A DNA stretch of 7,839 nucleotides from Magnetovibrio sp. (GCA_016763895.1 JAESSV010000013.1:1-7839), one strand, 5' to 3'; counted from the stretch's first letter, positions 1 through 5,627 are shown. Program-made: numbers and translations. Notes: generated by a model from the sequence alone, not told the origin.

Positions 1-54
1 CCTTTTGACAAGAGAAGGGCCTTGAACGGTGTAAAAATTGAGCAGGAAAACCAT
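1..54 (-). CDS. Possible 5' end of a gene downstream of rpoZ, cut by the window edge (relA/spoT by position only)
   Basis: An ATG at 54-52 opens a frame of 18 codons to the window edge, reading MVFLLNFYTVQGPSLVKR. An AGAGG ribosome-binding-like sequence (66-62 on the minus strand) lies 7 nt upstream, which is good spacing. In many alphaproteobacteria the gene after rpoZ on the same strand is the bifunctional (p)ppGpp synthetase/hydrolase relA/spoT, so that is the positional guess. The 18 residues do not resemble the usual start of that family, so this may be an N-terminal extension, or the true start may lie left of the window. The identity is inferred from context, not seen. Confidence 0.25.
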   Translation of the reverse strand, partial: MVFLLNFYTVQGPSLVKR

Positions 55-65
55 GCTTACGCCTC

Positions 66-83
66 TTGTGCCTTTTGTGCCTT
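66..83. repeat. Two perfect tandem copies of a 9-nt unit after rpoZ
   Basis: TTGTGCCTT occurs at 66-74 and again at 75-83, followed by a partial third copy (TTG). It fills the gap between the rpoZ stop codon (92-90) and the putative downstream start at 54. On the minus, transcribed strand each copy reads AAGGCACAA and so contains an SD-like AAGG. No hairpin or U-tract is present, so it is not an intrinsic terminator. It may be simple slippage. Confidence 0.6.
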
Positions 84-89
84 TTGCTC

Positions 90-506
90 TTAGGACTCTG
101 GGGCTTCGGCGCCTTCCATCATGGCTTCGGCTTCGGACATGGCGGCTTCAACTTCTTCAGCAGCCACGTCGTGAACGGTAAGGCTATCTTCCGTGACTTC
201 TTCGGCTTCATTCGGTTCGCCGTTCACTTCTTGTTGCAAAGCGCGAATGTCCATTTCTTCTTCGATGACATCATCGTTTTCGATGTAACGTTGCAAGCCC
301 CGGATAAGGGTTTCTTCCAACTCGGCGAAATCAACATTTTCTTCGGCAATTTCACGAAGAGCAACAACAGGATTTTTGTCTTCGTCGCGTTCCAATGTCA
401 GCTCTGCACCAGCAGCGAGATCACGGGACCGTTGGGCCGCCGTCATCACCAGTTCAAAACGGTTAGGAATTTTTGTTACGCAATCTTCGACCGTGACGCG
501 GGCCAT
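90..506 (-). CDS. rpoZ: DNA-directed RNA polymerase omega subunit
   Basis: The omega subunit is a small cytoplasmic component of RNA polymerase that binds beta' and helps assembly; in many bacteria it also takes part in the ppGpp response. The 138-residue product starts [20 protein letters not shown], the characteristic omega N-terminus. The helical signature follows, with [13 protein letters not shown] at about 22-34 and [12 protein letters not shown] at about 45-56. The core ends near residue 75. Residues 76-138 are a very acidic Glu/Ala-rich tail, as is common in alphaproteobacterial omegas, and are probably disordered. The start is supported by a GGAG sequence (519-516, minus) 9 nt upstream. 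The neighbours folK upstream and a probable relA/spoT downstream match the usual alphaproteobacterial order. Identification is firm. Confidence 0.95.
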   Translation of the reverse strand: MARVTVEDCVTKIPNRFELVMTAAQRSRDLAAGAELTLERDEDKNPVVALREIAEENVDFAELEETLIRGLQRYIENDDVIEEEMDIRALQQEVNGEPNEAEEVTEDSLTVHDVAAEEVEAAMSEAEAMMEGAEAPES

Positions 507-543
507 GAATATTCTCTCCAGTAAATCATTGTGAATCTTTGGA

Positions 544-572
544 TATATATGGGTTAGAGCCGCCTAACGCAA
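544..572 (-). promoter_or_regulatory. Candidate sigma70-type promoter for rpoZ with an inverted repeat in the spacer
   Basis: Read on the minus strand, TTGCGT (572-567) is followed after exactly 17 nt by TATATA (549-544), about 38 nt before the rpoZ start codon. The spacing is ideal but the hexamers are only moderate matches to consensus. The spacer and -35 edge hold a 5-bp inverted repeat, GTTAG (568-564, minus) and CTAAC (557-553, minus), around a 6-nt centre, which could be an operator. If real, rpoZ would be transcribed independently of folK. Confidence 0.4.
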
Positions 573-600
573 GACAATTAGCCCGAAAATTGAAATTTCT

Positions 601-1095
601 TTATATCAAAGGTCGACAGACCTGATCTGTGGGTAAATTTGCAATCATGTTTTCAAGGGTTTGTCCCGTCACCGGGTGCACCCAACGCGGAGCCAACTGG
701 GCCAAAGGCAACACCACAAAAGCCCGGTTTTGCAGGCGAGGATGAGGAATTTGTGCTTGGCTCCCCTCAAGATTAAGGTCGTTATAAGCCAACACGTCTA
801 AATCCAAAACCCTTGGCGCATTGCGTTCGGACCGCACCCGCCCAAAATCAGCTTCGATCGCATGCAGGGTTTGCAACAAGTCAAACGGCGTTAAGTCCGT
901 TGTCACTTGAACCACACCGTTGATGTACCAGGGCTGATCAGATGCGGGCACGGGTGCACTTTCGAACCAATTGGACTTCGCAACGATGTCCAAAGACGTC
1001 AAAGCGTCCAAAGCCCGGCACGCCGCTTCACAGGTGTCCTTGGGGGCTCCGAACCGCTTTGATGGCAAGTTTGCACCGATACCAATAAAAATCAT
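601..1095 (-). CDS. folK: 2-amino-4-hydroxy-6-hydroxymethyldihydropteridine pyrophosphokinase (HPPK)
   Basis: HPPK is a cytoplasmic folate-pathway enzyme that transfers pyrophosphate from ATP to 6-hydroxymethyl-7,8-dihydropterin, making the substrate for dihydropteroate synthase. The 164-residue product has normal length for a single-domain HPPK. Visible family motifs are GIGANL at 5-10, ESAPV at 45-49, QPWYINGV at 54-61, and RNAPRVLDLDVLAY at 91-104, where D98 and D100 are the Mg-binding pair. The conserved block IPHPRLQNRAFVVLPLAQLAP at 117-136 completes the set. The start is set by the family N-terminus (MIFIGIGANL); the ribosome-binding site is weak. The gene precedes rpoZ on the same strand with a 94-nt gap and is divergent from the NYN gene. 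No folP or folB is in view. Confidence 0.95.
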   Translation of the reverse strand: MIFIGIGANLPSKRFGAPKDTCEAACRALDALTSLDIVAKSNWFESAPVPASDQPWYINGVVQVTTDLTPFDLLQTLHAIEADFGRVRSERNAPRVLDLDVLAYNDLNLEGSQAQIPHPRLQNRAFVVLPLAQLAPRWVHPVTGQTLENMIANLPTDQVCRPLI

Positions 1096-1127
1096 AAATC
1101 AAACCAATCCCAATTGAGCTCTTGCGA

Positions 1128-1147
1128 ATGGGGTCCAACGCCCCCAT
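1128..1147. repeat. Inverted repeat in the folK/NYN divergent intergenic region
   Basis: ATGGGG (1128-1133) and CCCCAT (1142-1147) form a perfect 6-bp inverted repeat with an 8-nt centre. It starts 33 nt upstream of the folK start and lies 64 nt before the NYN start. It could be a G/C-rich hairpin in the folK leader or a protein-binding site. No U-tract follows on either strand, so it is not a typical terminator. Confidence 0.4.
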
Positions 1148-1162
1148 CTCTAAGGCACCTGA

Positions 1163-1168
1163 TATATT
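1163..1168 (+). promoter_or_regulatory. Possible -10 element for the NYN-UDG operon
   Basis: TATATT matches the sigma70 -10 consensus at 5 of 6 positions and lies 42 nt before the NYN start codon, giving a plausible leader of about 35 nt. No convincing -35 hexamer sits 16-18 nt upstream, where the sequence is C-rich. The call is weak. Confidence 0.25.
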
Positions 1169-1210
1169 ACAGGGACATTCTAACGTACATACTTTTAAAG
1201 GAATTTTTTT

Positions 1211-1855
1211 ATGGTTTTTTATCCTCAAGAACGCATCGGGCTTTTTATTGATGGCTCAAATCTTTACGCAGCGGCGCGCGCCCTAAATTTTGACATTGAT
1301 TATAAAAGCCTCCTGAAATTTTTTCACTCTGAAGGTCGTTTGATCCGGGCCATGTATTACACGGCTTTGATTGATGATGCCGAATATTCGCCCCTGCGGA
1401 CCTTGGTTGATTGGCTGGATTACAATGGCTATACCATGGTTACAAAGCCCGCCAAAGAATTCACAGATCCCCAAGGCCATAAAAAAATCAAAGGCAATAT
1501 GGACATCGAATTGGCCATTGACGTCATGGAAATGGCCCCGGCTCTTGACCACATCGTGCTGTTTTCCGGAGACGGAGATTTTCGCCGCCTTTTAGAAGCC
1601 GTGCAACGTAAAGGTCTGCGCTGTACCGTGGTCAGCACGGTCAAATCCCACCCGCCCATGGTGGCCGATGAATTGCGCCGCCAAGCCGATAATTTTGTTG
1701 AACTTGCAGACTTGCAACAGCAAATCGGGCGCCCACATGAACGCCAACAGCATTCGGAACGCGAAGACCATCCTCAACCTGAATCTGAATCTGATTTTGT
1801 TGAGGACGAGCCTGAACAACATAACAAAATTTCGACTCCGGCCGATTTTGATTAG
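1211..1855 (+). CDS. NYN domain protein (LabA/DUF88-like, PIN-fold predicted nuclease)
   Basis: NYN domains are PIN-like metal-dependent nuclease folds, generally thought to act on RNA in the cytoplasm. The domain spans roughly residues 8-165 of 214. The acidic motifs are intact: RIGLFIDGSNLY at 8-19 (D14, N17), KGNMDIELAIDVM at 94-106 (D98, D104), and HIVLFSGDGDF at 114-124 (S119, D121, D123), followed by the GLRCTVVS strand at 135-142. Residues after about 172 form a hydrophilic Glu/Gln/His-rich tail, probably disordered. AAAGGA at 1197-1202 lies 8 nt before the ATG and supports the start. The stop is 2 nt before the uracil-DNA glycosylase ATG, so the two are very likely translated from one mRNA. 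The substrate is not known from sequence. Confidence 0.88.
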   Translation: MVFYPQERIGLFIDGSNLYAAARALNFDIDYKSLLKFFHSEGRLIRAMYYTALIDDAEYSPLRTLVDWLDYNGYTMVTKPAKEFTDPQGHKKIKGNMDIELAIDVMEMAPALDHIVLFSGDGDFRRLLEAVQRKGLRCTVVSTVKSHPPMVADELRRQADNFVELADLQQQIGRPHERQQHSEREDHPQPESESDFVEDEPEQHNKISTPADFD

Positions 1856-1857
1856 GT

Positions 1858-2481
1858 ATGAAGCTGTTCGAACCTGACTTTGAATGCGACTTGTGTCCAC
1901 GGCTGGTCGAATTTCGCACCCAAAATCAGACCAAATATCCTGACTTTCACAACGGACCTGTTAAAAGTTTTGGCCCTTTAAGCGCTGAAATTTTGATTGT
2001 GGGGCTGGCCCCCGGTCTTAAAGGCGCCAATCGCACAGGTCGCCCCTTTACCGGCGATGGCGCCGGGGATTTGTTGTTCCCAACCTTGCTTAAGTTTGGT
2101 TTGGCCGAGGGCACGTTTGGGGCCTCTGAACATGATGGGCTTGCCCTCACCAATTGCCGCATAACCAATGCCGTGCGGTGCGTTCCTCCGCAAAACAAAT
2201 CCAATGCCGCCGAGGCCGCCGCCTGTCAGCCTTTTTTGGCGCACGAGATACAGGCCATGAAAAACCTGCATACAATTGTTTCCATTGGATTATTTAGCCA
2301 TAATGCGGTCTTGAAAACCTTGGGCTTCAAACAATCTACTTTTAAATTTACCCACGGCGCACACCACAATATTGGACCCGGACTTCGCTTGGCCGACAGT
2401 TATCATTGTTCAAGTTACAACACCAACACCGGGCGTTTGACGACACAAATGTTTGAAGATGTATTTCAAGCCTTACTTTGA
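1858..2481 (+). CDS. Family 5 (UDGb-type) uracil-DNA glycosylase with an iron-sulfur cluster
   Basis: This enzyme removes uracil, and in family 5 also other deaminated bases, from DNA as the first step of base excision repair. The 207-residue product shows CDLC at 10-13 plus C108 and C123, which match the four Fe-S cysteines of family 4/5 enzymes (CxxC, then C-x14-C). Motif A reads GLAPGLKGANRTGRPFTGD at 49-67. It lacks the polar catalytic Asp/Asn of families 1 and 2, as expected for family 5. LTNCRITNAVRCVPPQNK at 97-114 is strongly family-like, and the C-terminal motif SYHCSSYNTNTGRLT at 181-195 carries the conserved H183. The gene starts 2 nt after the NYN stop and has no clear ribosome-binding site of its own beyond the end of that gene, which suggests translational coupling. 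Confidence 0.92.
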   Translation: MKLFEPDFECDLCPRLVEFRTQNQTKYPDFHNGPVKSFGPLSAEILIVGLAPGLKGANRTGRPFTGDGAGDLLFPTLLKFGLAEGTFGASEHDGLALTNCRITNAVRCVPPQNKSNAAEAAACQPFLAHEIQAMKNLHTIVSIGLFSHNAVLKTLGFKQSTFKFTHGAHHNIGPGLRLADSYHCSSYNTNTGRLTTQMFEDVFQALL

Positions 2482-2514
2482 TAAGCTTGCCCAACGAGAT
2501 ATCATTGGATTCTT

Positions 2515-2519
2515 AAGGA
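2515..2519 (+). promoter_or_regulatory. Ribosome-binding site that decides the thrH start
   Basis: AAGGA lies 1 nt before an ATG at 2521 and 7 nt before a second in-frame ATG at 2527. Only the second has workable spacing, so 2527 is preferred; the difference is two residues (Met-His). Confidence 0.6.
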
Positions 2520-2526
2520 AATGCAT

Positions 2527-3132
2527 ATGCGTGTTGTTTGTTTGGATATGGAAGGCGTCTTGGTCCCTGAAATTTGGCTGGGCGTAGCTGAAAAAACGGG
2601 CCTTGAAGAGCTGCGCCTCACCACCCGTGACATCAAAGATTACGATGAATTAATGACGCATCGCTTGAAAGTCCTAGACCAACACGACATCAAAATGGAT
2701 CTGATCCAAGATGTCATTGGCAAAATGGGGCCTATGGAAGGGGCAAAAGACTTCATTAACGGGCTCAAAAAACACGCCCAAGTGATCATCTTGTCCGATA
2801 CTTTTTATGGCTTTGCCCGCCCGTTGATGGAACAACTCGATTGGCCAACGTTGTTTTGCCATAACCTAGACATTGCCGCAGACGGGCGCATTGAAAACTA
2901 TCGTTTACGCACCTCAGACCACAAAACAAAAACCGTTAAGGCGCTCAACGCGCTTAATTTTTGTACGGCGGCCATGGGCGACAGTTACAACGATACCGGC
3001 ATGATTCAAGAGGCTTCTGTGAGCTGTTTTTTCCGCAGCCCGCAATGCGTTTTGGATGATTTTCCGGCCTATTCCCATTTCACGGATTACGCTGAAGCCA
3101 CCGAATATCTGCTCACCACCGATTTGAAATAA
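2527..3132 (+). CDS. thrH: ThrH-type HAD enzyme: phosphoserine phosphatase / homoserine phosphotransferase
   Basis: ThrH of Pseudomonas aeruginosa is a cytoplasmic HAD-superfamily enzyme that dephosphorylates phosphoserine and can transfer the phosphate to homoserine, linking serine and threonine synthesis. The 201-residue product follows that protein closely from memory: CLDMEGVLVPEIW at 5-17, AEKTG at 21-25, TTRDIKDYDELM at 32-43, VIILSDTFY at 86-94, and GDSYNDTGM at 151-159. HAD motif I is D7-M-E9, with Glu in place of the usual second Asp, as in ThrH. Motif II is S90-D91-T92, K133 or K135 is the motif III lysine, and D152/D156 are motif IV. It sits 45 nt after the glycosylase gene and 3 nt before the DUF4169 gene. 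The start could be 2521, but ribosome-binding spacing favours 2527. Confidence 0.9.
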   Translation: MRVVCLDMEGVLVPEIWLGVAEKTGLEELRLTTRDIKDYDELMTHRLKVLDQHDIKMDLIQDVIGKMGPMEGAKDFINGLKKHAQVIILSDTFYGFARPLMEQLDWPTLFCHNLDIAADGRIENYRLRTSDHKTKTVKALNALNFCTAAMGDSYNDTGMIQEASVSCFFRSPQCVLDDFPAYSHFTDYAEATEYLLTTDLK

Positions 3133-3135
3133 GCC

Positions 3136-3324
3136 ATGGTTGACGTCGTAAGCCTCAACCAATTTCGCAAAGCCAAAACGCGGTCGGACAAGGCCACAAA
3201 AGCCGAAAATAACCGCATAAAGTTTGGCCGCAGCAAAGCGGAAAAAGCCAAAGATGCCAAAGATCTGGCGGCTCAGAAACGCGCTCTTGACGGCAAACAA
3301 ATTGTGGATAAAACAGACCCTTAG
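3136..3324 (+). CDS. DUF4169 family small basic protein
   Basis: This 62-residue product is rich in Lys, Arg and Ala, with a pattern I recognise as DUF4169, a short alphaproteobacterial family of unknown function. It opens with VVSLNQFRKAK (4-14), then ENNRIKFGRSKAEKAKDAKD at about 24-43, where the FGRSKAEK stretch is the most conserved part, and ends with a LDGKQI segment. It is probably one or two long charged helices in the cytoplasm; there is no signal peptide or membrane segment. It starts 3 nt after the thrH stop with no separate ribosome-binding site, so it is likely cotranscribed and coupled. Its stop codon overlaps the stop of the converging DUF4170 gene. Function is unknown. Confidence 0.8.
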   Translation: MVDVVSLNQFRKAKTRSDKATKAENNRIKFGRSKAEKAKDAKDLAAQKRALDGKQIVDKTDP

Positions 3325-3557
3325 TCTTGGTGTTCCGGATCATCCAACAGCTTGTGCATGTGCACCATCACGTATTTTGTATAAGCATTGTCAACTTGGG
3401 CTTGAGATTTGTTTCGCCAAGCGGCCATAGCTTCGGCTTTATTGGGGTAAATTCCCACAAAGTCCAAGGCATTTAAGTCTTCAAATTCAACACCTTGAGG
3501 GTCTTTAACTTGACCGCCAAAGACCATATGAAGCAATTGTTTTGGCTGTGCAGTCAT
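3321..3557 (-). CDS. DUF4170 family small protein
   Basis: The 78-residue product resembles DUF4170, a small alphaproteobacterial family of unknown function. Its core includes LLHMVFGGQVKDPQGVEF at 8-25, LNALDFVGIYPNKAEAMAAW at 28-47, and VDNAYTKYVMVHMHKLLD at 55-72. The pattern is compact alpha/beta with no signal peptide. I chose the ATG at 3557-3555 because a GGAG sits 8 nt upstream; an in-frame ATG at 3590 would add 11 residues that look unlike the family and would place this ribosome-binding site inside the gene. It is divergent from yafJ and convergent with the DUF4169 gene, its TAA overlapping the other's TAG. Its role cannot be inferred from sequence. Confidence 0.82.
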   Translation of the reverse strand: MTAQPKQLLHMVFGGQVKDPQGVEFEDLNALDFVGIYPNKAEAMAAWRNKSQAQVDNAYTKYVMVHMHKLLDDPEHQD

Positions 3558-3565
3558 TAGATATT

Positions 3566-3569
3566 CTCC
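3566..3569 (-). promoter_or_regulatory. Ribosome-binding site that sets the DUF4170 start
   Basis: GGAG, within CGGAGA on the minus strand, lies 8 nt before the ATG at 3557-3555. It supports the shorter 78-residue product over the 89-residue reading from 3590. Confidence 0.65.
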
Positions 3570-3621
3570 GTTTTGTGAGTTTAGGCGCACATCTTATCTG
3601 GAACATACGGACCTGTATCGC

Positions 3622-3627
3622 TATATT
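3622..3627 (+). promoter_or_regulatory. -10 element placed for leaderless transcription of yafJ
   Basis: TATATT (5 of 6 matches to the sigma70 -10 consensus) ends 6 nt before the yafJ ATG, so initiation at the usual distance would begin at or next to the A of the start codon. The -35 region at about 3599-3604 (TGGAAC) is a poor match. No Shine-Dalgarno sequence is present between this element and the ATG. Confidence 0.45.
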
Positions 3628-3633
3628 CTCAAG

Positions 3634-4407
3634 ATGTGTGAATTATTGGGCATGAGTGCCAACGTCCCGACTGATATATGTTTTAGTTTTTCCGGCTTGA
3701 TGAAGCGCGGCGGCGATACCTCGCACCACAAAGATGGCTGGGGCATTGCCTTTTATGAAGGTGCGGGATGTCGCACATTTCATGATCCAGAACCCAGCGC
3801 CACATCCAAAATTGCTCAGTTAATTTGCAATTATTCCATCAAAAGCAAAACCGTCATCAGCCATATTCGCAAAGCAACCCATGGCCAGGTGAATTTGGTG
3901 AACACCCACCCTTTTGTGCGCGAGATGTGGGGCCGAAATTGGGCTTTTGCCCACAATGGCAAACTTCCGGGCATCCGCAAACGCAAGCTTGAACATTTTC
4001 ACCCCGTCGGCGATACCGACAGCGAACATGCCTTTTGCTGGATGCTGGACCAAATTCGCAACCATTTTGCAAAACCCCCTCGTGGGCGCAAGGCCTTAGC
4101 CCGTTTGATTCAGGATTTAGCCGACGATGTGGCACGTTCAGGTGGCACATTCAACATGCTGCTCAGCGATTCACACGTTCTGTTTGCCTATAACACCACC
4201 AAACTGTCCTACCTCACCCGGCGGGCGCCCTTTGGCCAAGCTCAACTGGTCGACGACGATATGGCGATTGATTTTTGCACGGAAACCAACGCAACCGATA
4301 TTGTAACGGTCATTGCCACCACACCGCTCACCGACAACGAAACTTGGGCTCCCCTCAAGCACAACACACTGTATGTTTTTCACAACGGACTGATCGTAAA
4401 ATATTAA
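3634..4407 (+). CDS. yafJ: YafJ-type class II glutamine amidotransferase
   Basis: The 257-residue product matches E. coli YafJ along its length (from memory), starting MCELLGMSANVPTDICFSF. YafJ is a predicted class II (Ntn) glutamine amidotransferase whose acceptor is not established. After removal of Met1, Cys2 becomes the N-terminal nucleophile, so the start is fixed by chemistry. Other class II features are HKDGWGIAFYEG at 32-43, SHIRKAT at 76-82 (R79), NTHPF at 90-94, AHNGKLPG at 106-113 (oxyanion N108-G109), and GDTDSEHAFCWML at 126-138 with the glutamine-binding aspartate. RRAPFG at 196-201 and TVIATTPLTDNETW at 225-238 complete the match. There is no fused synthase domain, so it would act alone or with a partner. 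The next gene overlaps its stop by 1 nt. It lacks a ribosome-binding site and may be leaderless. Confidence 0.93.
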   Translation: MCELLGMSANVPTDICFSFSGLMKRGGDTSHHKDGWGIAFYEGAGCRTFHDPEPSATSKIAQLICNYSIKSKTVISHIRKATHGQVNLVNTHPFVREMWGRNWAFAHNGKLPGIRKRKLEHFHPVGDTDSEHAFCWMLDQIRNHFAKPPRGRKALARLIQDLADDVARSGGTFNMLLSDSHVLFAYNTTKLSYLTRRAPFGQAQLVDDDMAIDFCTETNATDIVTVIATTPLTDNETWAPLKHNTLYVFHNGLIVKY

Positions 4408-5570
4408 TGAAACGCATTTATATTGCCCTTGCCTTTGTTGTTCCACTTGTTGTTTCACTCGGCTATCTGACATTAAGCGCGTTGAAGACACCCGACTTGG
4501 TCTGTGGCCCCCTGCCCGAATACACGCCCTTGGCAACACGCCATGGGAATGATCATTGGTCCGATGAAAAACTACGCGTTTTCAGCGCGATGCCTTCGGC
4601 TGTTGAAATCCCCCAAGGTTGGCAAGCGGTCGGTGCGGACCAAGTGACAAACACCTGTGCATTGTTTCCACGCCATCAATCTGTTGTCTTTATCAAGCCA
4701 GAATTTTGGCAATCCAAAATGATTAAGATTAAAAAAATCGGTTTCAAAGTCCGCCGCTTTGCCCTTAAGGCAACCTCAGATTCTGACATAGCTAAAATGG
4801 ATCGCCGCATCGCGGACACGTTTAAAAAAGTTTCCGCATTGTTCCCGCTTGGCCTGCGACCGGACCAAAAGACTTTGCCCCATGATATTTTGGTCACCAT
4901 TGGAATTGCCGGGGACAACCGCACAGATGCGACCCGGATTTACCCGGCTCCGGGCCCTAATCTTTCCAGCTTGTTTTATGATCTAGACAGCAATCGCGGC
5001 ACAGATTTGTTTATCCATGCCCTCGCCCACTTTTACAACAAGCAACGCCCAAGGGATGAGACGACACCTGTTGAACAAGACTTGCCCAAAACAGAATATT
5101 TGGAATTTGTCGCCAGTTGGGCCGAACTGGCGCTAAATCACAACCATAATTACGTCAAAAAGCGTGTTCGTTTTTTAAAGCGCCAACATAAATTGTTGAG
5201 CGACAAAGATCCCAACAGTTGGCCATCGTACCGGGCTCTTAAAAACATTCGACATCTTCAAGGCCCTTTTGGTATTCCTCCGCAAAACGATCCAGCCGCG
5301 ATTGAATACACACACTATTATCTGTCTCCGCTTATTTTATTGGCCATAGACGGTTTGCTGGCGATGGACGCCCCGGATCTTTCCGTAACGGCAATGCTTC
5401 AAGAAATTCACAAAGGCAAAAGCCCCGGTTTGCTGAGCTCATTCCACAAAAACATGCCCATGCGGTATAATCTTATTCGAAAATGGATGTTGGGTGAAAA
5501 GCAAATTCCGTCAAGACTCATCAACCGAGGCCTCATACGCCTGCACAGTGGTGCGAACGAAAAATCATGA
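4407..5570 (+). CDS. Membrane-anchored extracytoplasmic protein of unknown function with a degenerate zinc-peptidase-like HAxxH motif
   Basis: I do not recognise this family with certainty. The start is the ATG in TAATG, sharing its A with the yafJ stop (4405-4407), which implies translational coupling. The 387-residue product has a basic N-terminus (MKR) and a hydrophobic segment at about 4-25 without a clear signal peptidase or lipobox site, so it is likely a periplasm-facing anchored protein. The only two cysteines, C33 and C84, could form a disulfide. DLFIHALAHFYN at 200-211 resembles the HExxH helix of gluzincin metallopeptidases, but Ala205 replaces the catalytic Glu. EYLEFVASWAEL at 230-241 lies where a third zinc ligand (E233 or E240) might sit. 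The helical stretch at about 300-335 resembles the region that follows the active site in M1-like proteins. It may be a non-catalytic binding protein; the peptidase link is inference. Confidence 0.8.
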   Translation: MKRIYIALAFVVPLVVSLGYLTLSALKTPDLVCGPLPEYTPLATRHGNDHWSDEKLRVFSAMPSAVEIPQGWQAVGADQVTNTCALFPRHQSVVFIKPEFWQSKMIKIKKIGFKVRRFALKATSDSDIAKMDRRIADTFKKVSALFPLGLRPDQKTLPHDILVTIGIAGDNRTDATRIYPAPGPNLSSLFYDLDSNRGTDLFIHALAHFYNKQRPRDETTPVEQDLPKTEYLEFVASWAELALNHNHNYVKKRVRFLKRQHKLLSDKDPNSWPSYRALKNIRHLQGPFGIPPQNDPAAIEYTHYYLSPLILLAIDGLLAMDAPDLSVTAMLQEIHKGKSPGLLSSFHKNMPMRYNLIRKWMLGEKQIPSRLINRGLIRLHSGANEKS

Positions 5571-5607
5571 TGCGACCACAAGTCCTTAAAAGTAATGTTG
5601 AAATGAT

Positions 5608-5627
5608 TTAAGTTAGGCCTTAAGTTA
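5608..5627. promoter_or_regulatory. TTAAGTTA direct repeats upstream of the sensor kinase gene, possible regulator site
   Basis: TTAAGTTA occurs at 5608-5615 and 5620-5627, 12 nt apart start to start, about one helical turn. The same stretch contains an inverted repeat, TTAAG (5608-5612) and CTTAA (5619-5623), around TTAGGC. The second copy abuts a TATATT -10-like hexamer (5626-5631), 31 nt before the kinase ATG, and no good -35 lies 16-18 nt further upstream. Repeats covering a missing -35 are what an activator or autoregulating response regulator site would look like, but this is inferred from layout only. The 92-nt gap holds no gene and no convincing terminator. Confidence 0.35.

Noticed and set aside
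66..524. 152-codon plus-strand open frame opposite rpoZ
   Set aside because: It is the antisense shadow of rpoZ; the Phe/Gly/His-rich product is the reverse of a Glu/Ala-rich tail and has no family resemblance, while rpoZ is unmistakable.
1028..1228. 66-codon minus-strand open frame across the folK start and intergenic region
   Set aside because: It overlaps folK in another frame, has no family features, and its upstream end runs into the NYN coding region.
511..3630. Recurring GAGAATAT-like strings near rpoZ, DUF4170 and yafJ starts
   Set aside because: Two of the three are ordinary ribosome-binding sites followed by AT-rich spacers, and their distances to the starts differ, so I see no shared regulatory motif.
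4275..4406. N-terminal extension of the unknown anchored protein upstream of 4407
   Set aside because: It would overlap yafJ by 133 nt and place 44 polar His/Arg/Gln-rich residues before an evident membrane anchor; the ATG at 4407, overlapping the yafJ stop by one base, is the natural start.
4493..4508. Possible lipobox at C33 of the unknown anchored protein
   Set aside because: The residues before the cysteine are DLV, with Asp at -3 and Val at -1, and the hydrophobic segment ends several residues earlier; this does not fit a lipoprotein signal.
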